From NCBI GenBank assembly GCA_964036275.1, contig OZ038434.1, positions 8,637,060 through 8,701,059 on the forward strand: DNA of 64,000 nt, given 5' to 3'. Below are positions 11,735 to 24,149 of this stretch, piece by piece (positions within the stretch are counted from its first letter, which is position 1; every line of letters starts with the position of its first letter). Position numbers and translations under genes: made by a program. Under the pieces are notes generated by a model. The model was not told the DNA's origin, did no database searches, and saw nothing but the letters and a program-made list of their open reading frames with translations. Source of the stretch: Litoditis marina (lineage: Eukaryota; Nematoda; Chromadorea; Rhabditida; Rhabditidae).

Positions 11735-14700
11735 CACTCACTCAAAGTGTTCCAAACATCATTTGAAAGAATCAGCCGATTCGGAGTCAAAAAAGTTTTT
11801 GCACCATGTGGGGGACCCTTATGTGAAAAACAGATTTTGGTCAAAATTAAAAAAATTGTATATTCTCGCTCAAACTTCCAACAGCACTCAATTAGAGCGT
11901 TCCAAACAACATTTGAAAGAATCAGCCGATTCGGAGTCAAAAAAGTTTTTGCACCATGTGGGGGACCCTTATGTGAAAACAGATTTTGGTCAAAATTGAA
12001 AAGTTGTAGTTTTACGCTCAAACTTCCATCATCACTCACTCAAAGTGTTCTAAACAACATTTGGAAAAATCAGCCGATTCGGAGGCAAAAAAGTTTTTGC
12101 ACCATGTGGGGGACCCTTATGTGAAAAACAGATTTTGATCAAAATTGAAAAGTTGTAGTTTCACGCTCAAACTTTCAGCATCACTCACTCAAAGTGTTCT
12201 AAACAACATTTGGAAAAATCAGCCGATTCGGAGTCAAAAAAGTTTTTGCACCATGTGGGGGACCCTTATGTGAAAAACAGATTTTGGTCAAAATTAAAAA
12301 AATTGTATATTCTCGCTCAAACTTCCAACAGCACTCAATTAGAGCGTTCCAAACAACATTTGAAAGAATCAGCCGATTCGGAGTCAAAAAAGTTTTTGCA
12401 CCATGTGGGGGACCCTTATGTGAAAACAGATTTTGGTCAAAATTGAAAAGTTGTAGTTTTACGCTCAAACTTCCATCATCACTCACTCAAAGTGTTCTAA
12501 ACAACATTTGGAAAAATCAGCCGATTCGGAGGCAAAAAAGTTTTTGCACCATGTGGGGGACCCTTATGTGAAAAACAGATTTTGATCAAAATTGAAAAGT
12601 TGTAGTTTCACGCTCAAACTTTCAGCATCTCTAACTCAAAGTGTTCTAAACAACATTTGGAAAAATCAGCCGATTCGGAGTCAAAAAAGTTTTTGCACCA
12701 TGTGGGGGACCCTTATGTGAAAAACAGATTTTGGTCAAAATTAAAAAAATTGTATATTCTCGCTCAAACTTCCAACAGCACTCAATTAGAGCGTTCCAAA
12801 CAACATTTGAAAGAATCAGCCGATTCGGAGTCAAAAAAGTTTTTGCACCATGTGGGGGACCCTTATGTGAAAACAGATTTTGGTCAAAATTGAAAAGTTG
12901 TAGTTTTACGCTCAAACTTCCATCATCACTCACTCAAAGTGTTCTAAACAACATTTGGAAAAATCAGCCGATTCGGAGTCAAAAAAGTTTTTGCACCATG
13001 TGGGGGACCCTTATGTGAAAACAGATTTTGGTCAAAATTGAAAAGTTGTAGTTTCACGCTCAAACTTTCAGCATCACTCACTCAAAGTGTTTGAAACAAC
13101 ATTTGCAAAAATCAGCCGATTCGGAGGCAAAAAAGTTTTTGCACCATGTGGGGGACCCTTATGTGAAAAACAGATTTTGATCAAAATTGAAAAGTTGTAG
13201 TTTCACGCTCAAACTTTCAGCATCACTCACTCAAAGTGTTCTAAACAACATTTGGAAAAATCAGCCGATTCGGAGTCAAAAAAGTTTTTGCACCATGTGG
13301 GGGACCCTTATGTGAAAAACAGATTTTGGTCAAAATTAAAAAAATTGTATATTCTCGCTCAAACTTCCAACAGCACTCAATTAGAGCGTTCCAAACAACA
13401 TTTGAAAGAATCAGCCGATTCGGAGTCAAAAAAGTTTTTGCACCATGTGGGGGACCCTTATGTGAAAACAGATTTTGGTCAAAATTGAAAAATTGTAGTT
13501 TTACGCTCAAACTTCCATCATCACTCACTCAAAGTGTTCTAAACAACATTTGGAAAAATCAGCCGATTCGGAGTCAAAAAAGTTTTTGCACCATGTGGGG
13601 GACCCTTATGTGAAAACAGATTTTGGTCAAAATTGAAAAGTTGTAGTTTTACGCTCAAACTTTCAGCATCACTCACTCAAAGTGTTCGAAACAACATTTG
13701 CAAAAATCAGCCGATTCGGAGGCAAAAAAGTTTTTGCACCATGTGGGGGACCCTTATGTGAAAAACAGATTTTGATCAAAATTGAAAAGTTGTAGTTTCA
13801 CGCTCAAACTTTCAGCATCACTCACTCAAAGTGTTCTAAACAACATTTGGAAAAATCAGCCGATTCGGAGTCAAAAAAGTTTTTGCACCATGTGGGGGAC
13901 CCTTATGTGAAAAACAGATTTTGGTCAAAATTAAAAAAATTGTATATTCTCGCTCAAACTTCCAACAGCACTCAATTAGAGCGTTCCAAACAACATTTGA
14001 AAGAATCAGCCGATTCGGAGTCAAAAAAGTTTTTGCACCATGTGGGGGACCCTTATGTGAAAACAGATTTTGGTCAAAATTGAAAAGTTGTAGTTTTACG
14101 CTCAAACTTTCAGCATCACTCACTCAAAGTGTTCGAAACAACATTTGGAAAAATCAGCCGATTCGGAGTCAAAAAAGTTTTTGCACCATGTGGGGGACCC
14201 TTATGTGAAAAACAGATTTTGGTCAAAATTGAAAAATTGTAGTTTTACGCTCAAACTTCCATCATCACTAACTCAAAGTGTTCTAAACAACATTTGGAAA
14301 AATCAGCCGATTCGGAGTCAAAAAAGTTTTTGCACCATGTGGGGGACCCTTATGTGAAAACAGATTTTGGTCAAAATTGAAAAGTTGTAGTTTCACGCTC
14401 AAACTTTCAGCATCACTTACTCAAAGTGTTCGAAACAACATTTGCAAAAATCAGCCGATTCGGAGGCAAAAAAGTTTTTGCACCATGTGGGGGACCCTTA
14501 TGTGAAAAACAGATTTTGATCAAAATTGAAAAGTTGTAGTTTCACGCTCAAACTTTTAGCATCACTCACTCAAAGTGTTCTAAACAACATTTGGAAAAAT
14601 CAGCCGATTCGGAGTCAAAAAAGTTTTTGCACCATGTGGGGGACCCTTATGTGAAAAACAGATTTTGGTCAAAATTAAAAAAATTGTATATTCTCGCTCA

Positions 14701-16395
14701 AACTTCCAACAGCACTCAATTAGAGCGTTCCAAACAACATTTGAAAGAATCAGCCGATTCGGAGTCAAAAAAGTTTTTGCACCATGTGGGGGACCCTTAT
14801 GTGAAAACAGATTTTGGTCAAAATTGAAAAATTGTAGTTTTACGCTCAAACTTCCATCATCACTCACTCAAAGTGTTCTAAACAACATTTGGAAAAATCA
14901 GCCGATTCGGAGTCAAAAAAGTTTTTGCACCATGTGGGGGACCCTTATGTGAAAACAGATTTTGGTCAAAATTGAAAAGTTGTAGTTTTACGCTCAAACT
15001 TTCAGCATCACTCACTCAAAGTGTTCGAAACAACATTTGCAAAAATCAGCCGATTCGGAGGCAAAAAAGTTTTTGCACCATGTGGGGGACCCTTATGTGA
15101 AAAACAGATTTTGATCAAAATTGAAAAGTTGTAGTTTCACGCTCAAACTTTCAGCATCACTCACTCAAAGTGTTCTAAACAACATTTGGAAAAATCAGCC
15201 GATTCGGAGTCAAAAAAGTTTTTGCACCATGTGGGGGACCCTTATGTGAAAAACAGATTTTGGTCAAAATTAAAAAAATTGTATATTCTCGCTCAAACTT
15301 CCAACAGCACTCAATTAGAGCGTTCCAAACAACATTTGAAAGAATCAGCCGATTCGGAGTCAAAAAAGTTTTTGCACCATGTGGGGGACCCTTATGTGAA
15401 AACAGATTTTGGTCAAAATTGAAAAGTTGTAGTTTTACGCTCAAACTTTCAGCATCACTCACTCAAAGTGTTCGAAACAACATTTGGAAAAATCAGCCGA
15501 TTCGGAGTCAAAAAAGTTTTTGCACCATGTGGGGGACCCTTATGTGAAAAACAGATTTTGGTCAAAATTGAAAAATTGTAGTTTTACGCTCAAACTTCCA
15601 TCATCACTAACTCAAAGTGTTCTAAACAACATTTGGAAAAATCAGCCGATTCGGAGTCAAAAAAGTTTTTGCACCATGTGGGGGACCCTTATGTGAAAAC
15701 AGATTTTGGTCAAAATTGAAAAGTTGTAGTTTCACGCTCAAACTTTCAGCATCACTTACTCAAAGTGTTCGAAACAACATTTGCAAAAATCAGCCGATTC
15801 GGAGGCAAAAAAGTTTTTGCACCATGTGGGGGACCCTTATGTGAAAAACAGATTTTGATCAAAATTGAAAAGTTGTAGTTTCACGCTCAAACTTTTAGCA
15901 TCACTCACTCAAAGTGTTCTAAACAACATTTGCAAAAATCAGCCGATTCGGAGGCAAAAAAGTTTTTGCACCATGTGGGGGACCCTTATGTGAAAAACAG
16001 ATTTTGGTCAAAATTAAAAAAATTGTATATTCTCGCTCAAACTTCCAACAGCACTCAATTAGAGCGTTCCAAACAACATTTGAAAGAATCAGCCGATTCG
16101 GAGTCAAAAAAGTTTTTGCACCATGTGGGGGACCCTTATGTGAAAAACAGATTTTGGTCAAAATTGAAAAATTGTAGTTTTACGCTCAAACTTCCATCAT
16201 CACTCACTCAAAGTGTTCTAAACAACATTTGGAAAAATCAGCCGATTCGGAGTCAAAAAAGTTTTTGCACCATGTGGGGGACCCTTATGTGAAAAACAGA
16301 TTTTGGTCAAAATTGAAAAGTTGTAGTTTCACGCTCAAACTTTCAGCATCACTCACTCAAAGTGTTCTAAACAACATTTGGAAAAATAAGCCTAT
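11735..16395. repeat. ~149-bp satellite array with higher-order structure
   Basis: About 31 tandem units share the core CAGCCGATTCGGAG(T/G)C, AGTTTTTGCACCATGTGG, GGACCCTTATGTGAAAA. Variants are marked by AAAATTGTATATTCTCGC (type a), TTGTAGTTTTACGCTC (type b) and TTGTAGTTTCACGCTC (type c). Type-a units recur at spacings of 447, 595, 595, 744, 595 and 744 bp. From about 13.2 kb the pattern repeats exactly every 1,339 bp (nine units). All frames open across it on both strands are repeat artefacts. Confidence 0.95.
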
Positions 16396-16628
16396 GTTTG
16401 CAGCGATTCGCACTAGTAAATCTGATTGCTCAGCCCAAAATTATTGACAGCCGCGCAGCGGCTGCTTTAATAATCGATAATGACGTGCGCTGCGCGCACG
16501 CCTATCAGACGCGGCGGCACTAAAACACCCAGAATTGGTTCAAAATGATCAGACGTCAGACTTTGAGAAACTTTTTTGTATCAAAAAGGGCACCGTGGCG
16601 AACTAATTACAAAATCATTTATCGCTAG

Positions 16629-19600
16629 TCCAGTAACATCATAAACAGCTGATTACAACGTGTCAACCTCATTCTATAACTTTGGAGATGTTTGAACTTA
16701 GACAAACAAAATATATGTTTTTGAACTACTCTGATGGCACAGATTTGGAAAATACCAGTTTCGAACAAATATTCTCACTTAGAGCAAAAATAAATGGTCC
16801 AGTAACATCATAAACAGCTGATTACAACGTATCAACCTCAATCTATAATTTTGGAGATATTTGAGCTTAGACCAACAAAATCAATCTTTTAGACTAATCT
16901 GATGGCACAGATTTGGAAAAGACCAGTTTTGAACAAATATTTTCATTTTGAGCGAAAGTAGTTGGCCCAGTGACGTCATGGACAGCTGATTTCAATGGTA
17001 CCAACCTCAATCTATAATTTTGGAGATGTTTGAACTTAGACAAACAAAATATATGTTTTTGAACTAGTCTGATGGCACAGATTTGGAAAATACCAGTTTT
17101 GAACAAATATTTTCATTTTGAGCGAAAGTAGTTGGCCCAGTGACGTCATGGACAGCTGATTTCAATGGTACCAACCTCAATCTATAATTTTGGAGATGTT
17201 TGAACTTAGATCAACAAAATCAATCTTTTTAGACTAATCTGATGGCACAGATTTAGAAAATACCAGTTTTGAACCAATATTTTCATTTTGAGCGAAAGTA
17301 TTTGCCCCAGTGACGTCATGGACAGCTGATTTGAATGGTACCAACCTCAATCTATAATTTTGCAGATGTTTGAACTTAGACAAACAAAATATATGTTTAT
17401 GAACTAGTCTGATGGCACAGATTTGGAAAATACCAGTTTTGAACAAATGTTCTCACTTAGAGCAAAAATAGTTGGTCCAGTAACATCATAAACAGCTGAT
17501 TACAACGTGTCAACCTCATTCTATAACTTTGGAGATGTTTGAACTTAGACAAACAAAATATATGTTTTTGAACTACTCTGATGGCACAGATTTGGAAAAT
17601 ACCAGTTTCGAACAAATATTCTCACTTAGAGCAAAAATAGTTGGTCCAGTAACATCATAAACAGCTGATTACAACGTGTCAACCTCATTCTATAACTTTG
17701 GAGATGTTTGAACTTAGACAAACAAAATATATGTTTTTGAACTACTCTGATGGCACAGATTTGGAAAATACCAGTTTCGAACAAATATTCTCACTTAGAG
17801 CAAAAATAGTTGGTCCAGTAACATCATAAACAGCTGATTACAACGTATCAACCTCAATCTATAATTTTGGAGATATTTGAGCTTAGACCAACAAAATCAA
17901 TCTTTTAGACTAATCTGATGGCACAGATTTGGAAAATACCAGTTTTGAGCAAATATTTTCATTTTGAGCGAAAGTAGTTGGCCCAGTGACGTCATGGACA
18001 GCTGATTTCAATGGTACCAACCTCAATCTATAATTTTGGAGATGTTTGAACTTAGATCAACAAAATCAATCTTTTTAGACTAATCTGATGGCACAGATTT
18101 AGAAAATACCAGTTTTGAACCAATATTTTCATTTTGAGCGAAAGTATTTGCCCCAGTGACGTCATGGACAGCTGATTTCAATGGTACCAACCTCAATCTA
18201 TAATTTTGAAGATGTTTGAACTTAGACAAACAAAATATATGTTTATGAACTAGTCTGATGGCACAGATTTGGAAAATACCAGTTTTGAACAAATGTTCTC
18301 ACTTAGAGCAAAAATAGTTGGTCCAGTAACATCATAAACAGCTGATTACAACGTGTCAACCTCATTCTATAACTTTGGAGATGTTTGAATATAGACAAAC
18401 AAAATATATGTTTTTGAACTACTCTGATGGCACAGATTTGGAAAATACCAGTTTCGAACAAATATTCTCACTTAGAGCAAAAATAGTTGGTCCAGTAACA
18501 TCATAAACAGCTGATGGCACAGATTTGGAAAATACCAGATTACAACGTATCAACCTCAATCTATAATTTTGGAGATATTTGAGCTTAGACCAACAAAATC
18601 AATCTTTTAGACTAATCTGATGGCACAGATTTGGAAAATACCAGTTTTGAACAAATATTTTCATTTTGAGCGAAAGTAGTTGGCCCAGTGACGTCATGGA
18701 CAGCTGATTTCAATGGTACCAACCTCAATCTATAATTTTGGAGATGTTTGAACTTAGACAATTAAAATATATGTTTTTGAACTAGTCTGATGGCACAGAT
18801 TTGGAAAATACCAGTTTTGAACGAATATTTTCATCTTGAGCGAAAGTAGTTGGCCCAGTGACGTCATGGACAGCTGATTTCAATGGTACCAACCTCAATC
18901 TATAATTTTGGAGATGTTTGAACTTAGACAAACAAAATATATGTTTATGAACTAGTCTGATGGCACAGATTTGGAAAATACCAGTTTTGAACAAATGTTC
19001 TCACTTAGAGCAGAAATAGTTGGTCCAGTAACATCATAAACAGCTGATTACAACGTGTCAACCTCATTCTATAACTTTGGAGATGTTTGAACTTAGACAA
19101 ACAAAATATATGTTTTTGAACTACTCTGATGGCACAGATTCGGAAAATACCAGTTTTGAACAAATATTCTCACTTAGAGCAAAAATAGTTGGTCCAGTAA
19201 CATCATAAACAGCTGATTACAACGTATCAACCTCAATCTATAATTTTGGAGATATTTGAACTCAGACCAACAAAATCAATCTTTTTAGACTAATCTGATG
19301 GCACAGATTTGGAAAATACCAGTTTTGAACAAATATTTTCACTTTGAGCGAAAATAGTTGGTCCAGTGACGTCATGGACAGCTGATTTCAATGGTACCAA
19401 CCTCAATCTATAATTTTGGAGATGTTTGAACTTAGACCAACAAAATCAATCTTTTTAGACTAATCTGATGGCACAGATTTGGAAAATGCCAGTTTCGAAC
19501 AAATATTCTCACTTAGAGCCAAAATAGTTGGTCCGGTGACATCATAAACAGCTGATTACAACGTATCAACCTCAATCTATAATTTTTGGAGATGTTTGAA

Positions 19601-22390
19601 CTTAGACAAACAAAATATATGTTTTTGAACTACTCTGATGGCACAGATTTGGAAAATACCAGTTTCGAACAAATATTCTCACTTAGAGCAAAAATAGTTG
19701 GTCCAGTAACATCATAAACAGCTGATTACAACGTATCAACCTCATTCTATAATTTTGGAGATATTTGAACTTAGACCAACAAAATCAATCTTTTTAGACT
19801 AATCTGATGGCACAGATTTGGAAAATACCAGTTTTGAACAAATATTTTCACTTTGAGCGAAAATAGTTGGTCCAGTGACGTCATGGACAGCTGATTTCAA
19901 TGGTACCAACCTCAATCTATAATTTTGGAGATGTTTGAACTTAGACAAACAAAATATATGTTTTTGAACTAGTCTGATGGCACAGATTTGGAAAATACCA
20001 GTTTTGAACAAATGTTCTCACTTAGAGCAAAAATAGTTGGTCCAGTAACATCATAAACAGCTGATTACAACGTATCAACCTCAATCTATAATTTTGGAGA
20101 TATTTGAGCTTAGACCAACAAAATCAATCTTTTAGACTAATCTGATGGCACAGATTTGGAAAATACCAGTTTTGAACAAATATTCTCACTTAGAGCCAAA
20201 ATAGTTGGTCCGGTTACATCATAAACAGCTGATTACAACGTATCAACCCCAATCTATAATTTTTGGAGATGTTTCAACTTAGACAAACAAACTATATGGT
20301 TTTGAACTAGTCTGATGGCACAGATTTGGAAAATGCCAGTTTCGAACAAATGTTCTCACTTAGAGCAAAAATAGTTGGTCCAGTAACATCATAAACAGCT
20401 GATTACAACGTATCAACCTCAATCTATAATTTTGGAGATATTTGAGCTTAGACCAACAAAATCAATCTTTTAGACTAATCTGATGGCACAGATTTGGAAA
20501 ATACCAGTTTTGAACAAATATTCTCACTTAGAGCCAGAATAGTTGGTCCGGTGACATCATAAACAGCTCACTTCAATAGTATCAACCTCAATCTATAATT
20601 TTGGAGATGTTCGAACTTAAACAAACAAAATATATGTTTTTGAACGAGTCCGATGGCACAGATTTGAAAAATACCAGGGGTTTATTGTACAATCGTCCCC
20701 CCCCCCTTGAGCCGAAATAGGTTGGAATCCGACCCGTAGTACAATCGCCCCCCACCCCTAGGGGGTGATTGTACAACGTCCTTCTTTACTGCAGGTTTGG
20801 ATTGAGTGGGGGGCGATTGTTAAACAGGTCCGGGGTTGTACTATTACCCCCCATTTTGTATTGAGGGGGGTGATTGTTAAACGTCGACATTGTACAATTA
20901 CCCCCCATTTACAATCACCCCCCTCTCTATAGGAAATCGTATTGGGAGGGGGGTGATAGTACTACGGGGGGGGGGGGGGGGACTTAAGGTGAGGGGGGGG
21001 GGGCAATTGTACAATTTTCCCAATACCAGTTTTGAACAAATATTTTCACTTTGAGCGAAAGTAGTTGGTCCAGTGACGTCATGGACAGCTGATTTCAATG
21101 GTACCAACCTCAATCTATAATTTTGGATATGTTTGAACTTAGACAAACAAAATATATGTTTTTGAACTAGTCTGATGGCACAGATTTGAAAAATACCAGT
21201 TTTGAACAAATATTCTCACTTAGAGCAAAAATAGTTGGTCCAGTAACATCATAAACAGCTGATTACAACGTGTCAACCTCAATCTATAATTTTGGAGATA
21301 TTTGAACTTAGACAAACAAAATATATGTTTTTGAACTACTCTGATGACACAGATTTGTAAAATACCAGTTTCGAACAAATATTCTCACTTAGAGCCAAAA
21401 TAGTTGGTCCGGTGACATCATAAACAGCTGACTTCAATAGTATCAACCTCAATCTATAATTTTGGAGATGTTCGAACTTAGACAAACAAAATGTATGGTT
21501 TTGAACTAGTCTGATGGCACAGATTTGGAAAATGCCAGTTTCGAACAAATATTCTCGCTTAGAGCAAAAATAGTTGGTCCAGTAACATCATAAACAGCTG
21601 ATTACAACGTATCAACCTCAACCTATAATTTTGGAGATATTTGAGCTTAGACCAACAAAATCAATCTCTTAGACTAATCTGATGGCACAGATTTGGAAAC
21701 TACCTGTTTTGAACAAATATTTTCATTTTGAGCGAAAGTAGTTGGCCCAGTGACGTCATGGACAGCTGATTTCAATGGTACCAACCTCAATCTATAATTT
21801 TGGAGATGTTTGAACTTAGACAAACAAAATATATGTTTTTGAACTAGTCTGATGGCACAGATTTGGAAAATACCAGTTTTGAACAAATGTTCTCACTTAG
21901 AGCAAAAATAGTTGGTCCAGTAACATCATAAACAGCTGATTACAACGTTTCAACCTCAATCTATAACTTTGGAGATGTTTGAACTTAGACAAACAAAATA
22001 TATGTTTTTGAACTACTCTGATGGCACAGATTTGGAAAATACCAGTTTCGAACAAATATTCTCACTTAGAGCAAAAATAGTTGGTCCGGTGACATCATAA
22101 ACAGCTGATTTCAGAAGTACCAACCTCAATCTATAATTTTGGAGATGTTTGAACTTAGACAAACAAAATATATATGTTTTTAGACTAGTCTGATGGCTGA
22201 GGTTTGGAAAATGCCAGTTTTGAACACTCATTTTCACATAGAGCAAAAATGGTTGGTCAGTGACATCATAAACAGCTGATTTCAACGTACCAACCTCAAT
22301 CTATAATTTTGGAGATGTTTGAACTTAAACAATCAAAACATAGGTTTTTAGACTAATCTGAGGGCAGAAGTTTGGAAAATACTTATTCTG
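16629..22390. repeat. ~170-bp satellite, right block
   Basis: About 33 further units of the satellite at 1-1627, in the same orientation and register, decaying after about 22300 (last units lack the A/B alternation). Segments carrying private variants of the left block recur here: GATTCGG at 722 and 19138, TTGAACTCAGACC at about 844 and 19257, and GAGCAGAAATAG at about 593 and 19008. All three are offset by ~18,415 bp. A small local rearrangement near 18510-18540 inserts a misplaced GATGGCACAGATTTGG. Confidence 0.95.
20678..21025. repeat. G/C-tract low-complexity interruption in the satellite
   Basis: Runs of 6-16 C or G alternate with short words such as GATTGTACAA, TGATTGTTAAAC and TTACCCCCCATTT. 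The longest run is 16 G (20966-20981), followed by an 11-G run (20993-21003). It replaces part of a 170-bp unit, and satellite resumes with AATACCAGTTTTGAAC. Several closely spaced G-runs could form quadruplexes. Confidence 0.85.
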
Positions 22391-24140
22391 AACGGATGGA
22401 ACATATTTCGAAAAGCATCAGTTTTTCGTAGTTTTCCCTAGAAGCACAAGTTATTCAGGTTTTCCCTGATTGTGCACTAGGCCTATTGTTTTTTAAGCAA
22501 ATATATCAAAATCGTCAGGTCAATATGGATACTGTAAGTGTCGAGGAGCGACTGATAAAGACTATATCAATACAAGTGATCACAAATTGATTTTACCTTT
22601 CTATAGCACTTGATAACACACGTCAAATATCCTATATTTCAAGTCCCAAGTTTTTGGGGAGGTGACTGATGAACATGAAAAAGACGCAGCGCTAACTCGT
22701 GTTTTGTTTCCGTTTTTCTGTATTTAAACACTACTGTATTGAACTTTTTATTGGTATACGGGTTCAATTTGCAAACATTTTTAGGATTCTCGCGGGGCGT
22801 CCGAGGTTTATAGGATTCACTCTTAAATTCAAAGAAGGCCGCTGTGTTTATAGTTTGATCTCATCACTTCTCGGAATCCGAAAGTAAAGGATTCGTATAA
22901 TTCGTAAGTTCAGCAGTGTATCGAGATCAAACTAACGATCGATGATTTGGTCACTCTCTGTACCCAGAAAGACCCCTCTTCGAGGTGTAGTTCTTTTAAT
23001 TCCTACTGAGAGTATAATTACGAGTTTCGGTCCGGTTTAATCACGTGAATCTCATTGAAGAGGTTAGAAGCTAAGGCATTCGTATACTTAATTTAGATCA
23101 ACACCAGTGAAAACATTAACCTCAGCGTTGAAGCTTGCATTAGACAACGCTCGTTCGAAAGTTCGATTGTATACTGTAGGAGTCTCAGTAGGAGAAATGT
23201 AGACTACATAACTGGGTGAATTCTATATGTAACCGGATTTTCCGGTAACCTAACCGGTTTTGGTAATCTTTCCGGTTACCTCAATAGGTAGCCCCGGTCG
23301 GTAACATAAAATTGAGAACCGGATTCCTGTTTTTCTAACGCGAGTTGTGGTTTTTAACGTTGGCCGATAACCGGTTAGGTTACCAAAAAACCTGAAATGA
23401 AAAAAATCGCGCGGCAGTTGCGATTTCTGAGCGCGGCAGCTCCGCACGATTGTCTATGTGGTTGAATTGGCCATATAACTGCCCTTTCAACCGCAACGCT
23501 ACTGGTTCCATCTATTATTGCCGCAGAAAACATAATCAATACTACACTAAGTAGGTCATACCGCAACGCACCGCCCCGCAAATTGATCCTGTAATGTTTG
23601 AGTTCTGAGAAAATTCCCAGATTATAAAGAACAAAGATAGAATGAAACACAGATCAAAAATGCGTGTAGATGTTATTCTTTTTAGCGTTCTTTCCACACC
23701 GTTCTTCCTTCCTTTGACTCTGAAATGAAAAGAAGGTCTGAATGCCGAGATAATCCAACCTCTTACAGTTATAGCCTGGTTCTAGAACTATTCTCAATAG
23801 GTTATAGTAATTCAAACTATGGGATAACCTCAGCTAAGTTGTAGTTTATAAGCTGCAAACACGCCATGTTCTACGAAGTTCAACGGAATTGCAACGGGAT
23901 CAAACTACAAACACAGCGCGAAAGGGCAACCCGGTAGACTCGCTTTAAAGAGAGATTATACCAAAAACACCTAGTACAAATGTATACTTCCGCGTAAAGT
24001 GGTCGCTCGAGCGAGCCGAGCCTGGCTCAACTTAACCGGTACGTTTTGGTGTTTGTAGTTTTATCCCACTAAGCGCTAATTTGCATTCAGCGATATATAC
24101 GCAAATCAACCTACCATATAACCGGGTTTATTCCTGACCG
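22391..24140. other. Gene-poor unique sequence with small inverted repeats
   Basis: I see no credible gene. A perfect 15-bp inverted repeat GGTAACCTAACCGGT (23244-23258 and 23370-23384) encloses ~110 bp of CCGG-rich sequence. A dispersed inverted-repeat family, GGGATCAAACTACAAACAC at about 23899 against GTGTTTGTAGTTTTATCCC near 24050, has relatives at about 40207, 42691 and 49017. Confidence 0.6.
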
Positions 24141-24149
24141 AACATTTTC

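Larger units (their letters stand above)
8376..16628 (+). mobile_element. Helitron-like unit, copy 3, expanded by an internal satellite array
   Basis: The copy aligns with copies 1 and 2 from 8376 to about 11571, then departs. After about 16446 the end sequence returns (AATAATCGATAATGACGTGC ... TTTATCGCTAG) and finishes at 16628, where the 170-bp satellite resumes with TCCAGTAACATC. The extra ~4.9 kb is mostly the 149-bp array annotated separately. The element is therefore 8.25 kb here against 3.37 kb in its neighbours. Carriage of tandem repeats is known for Helitrons in other animals; its application here is inference. Confidence 0.6.

Noticed and set aside
11699..16447. Families of 78-, 95- and 120-residue open frames on both strands
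   Set aside because: They are produced by the 149-bp repeat, are open on both strands at once, and end wherever unit types change.
1628..16628. Autonomous Helitron with Rep/helicase
   Set aside because: No open frame longer than about 140 codons exists outside repeats, and no Rep or helicase motif was seen.
199..22285. Dozens of ~70-residue minus-strand open frames with near-identical sequence
   Set aside because: They follow the 170-bp satellite period exactly and vary as the repeat varies. They have no signals of translation or independent conservation.
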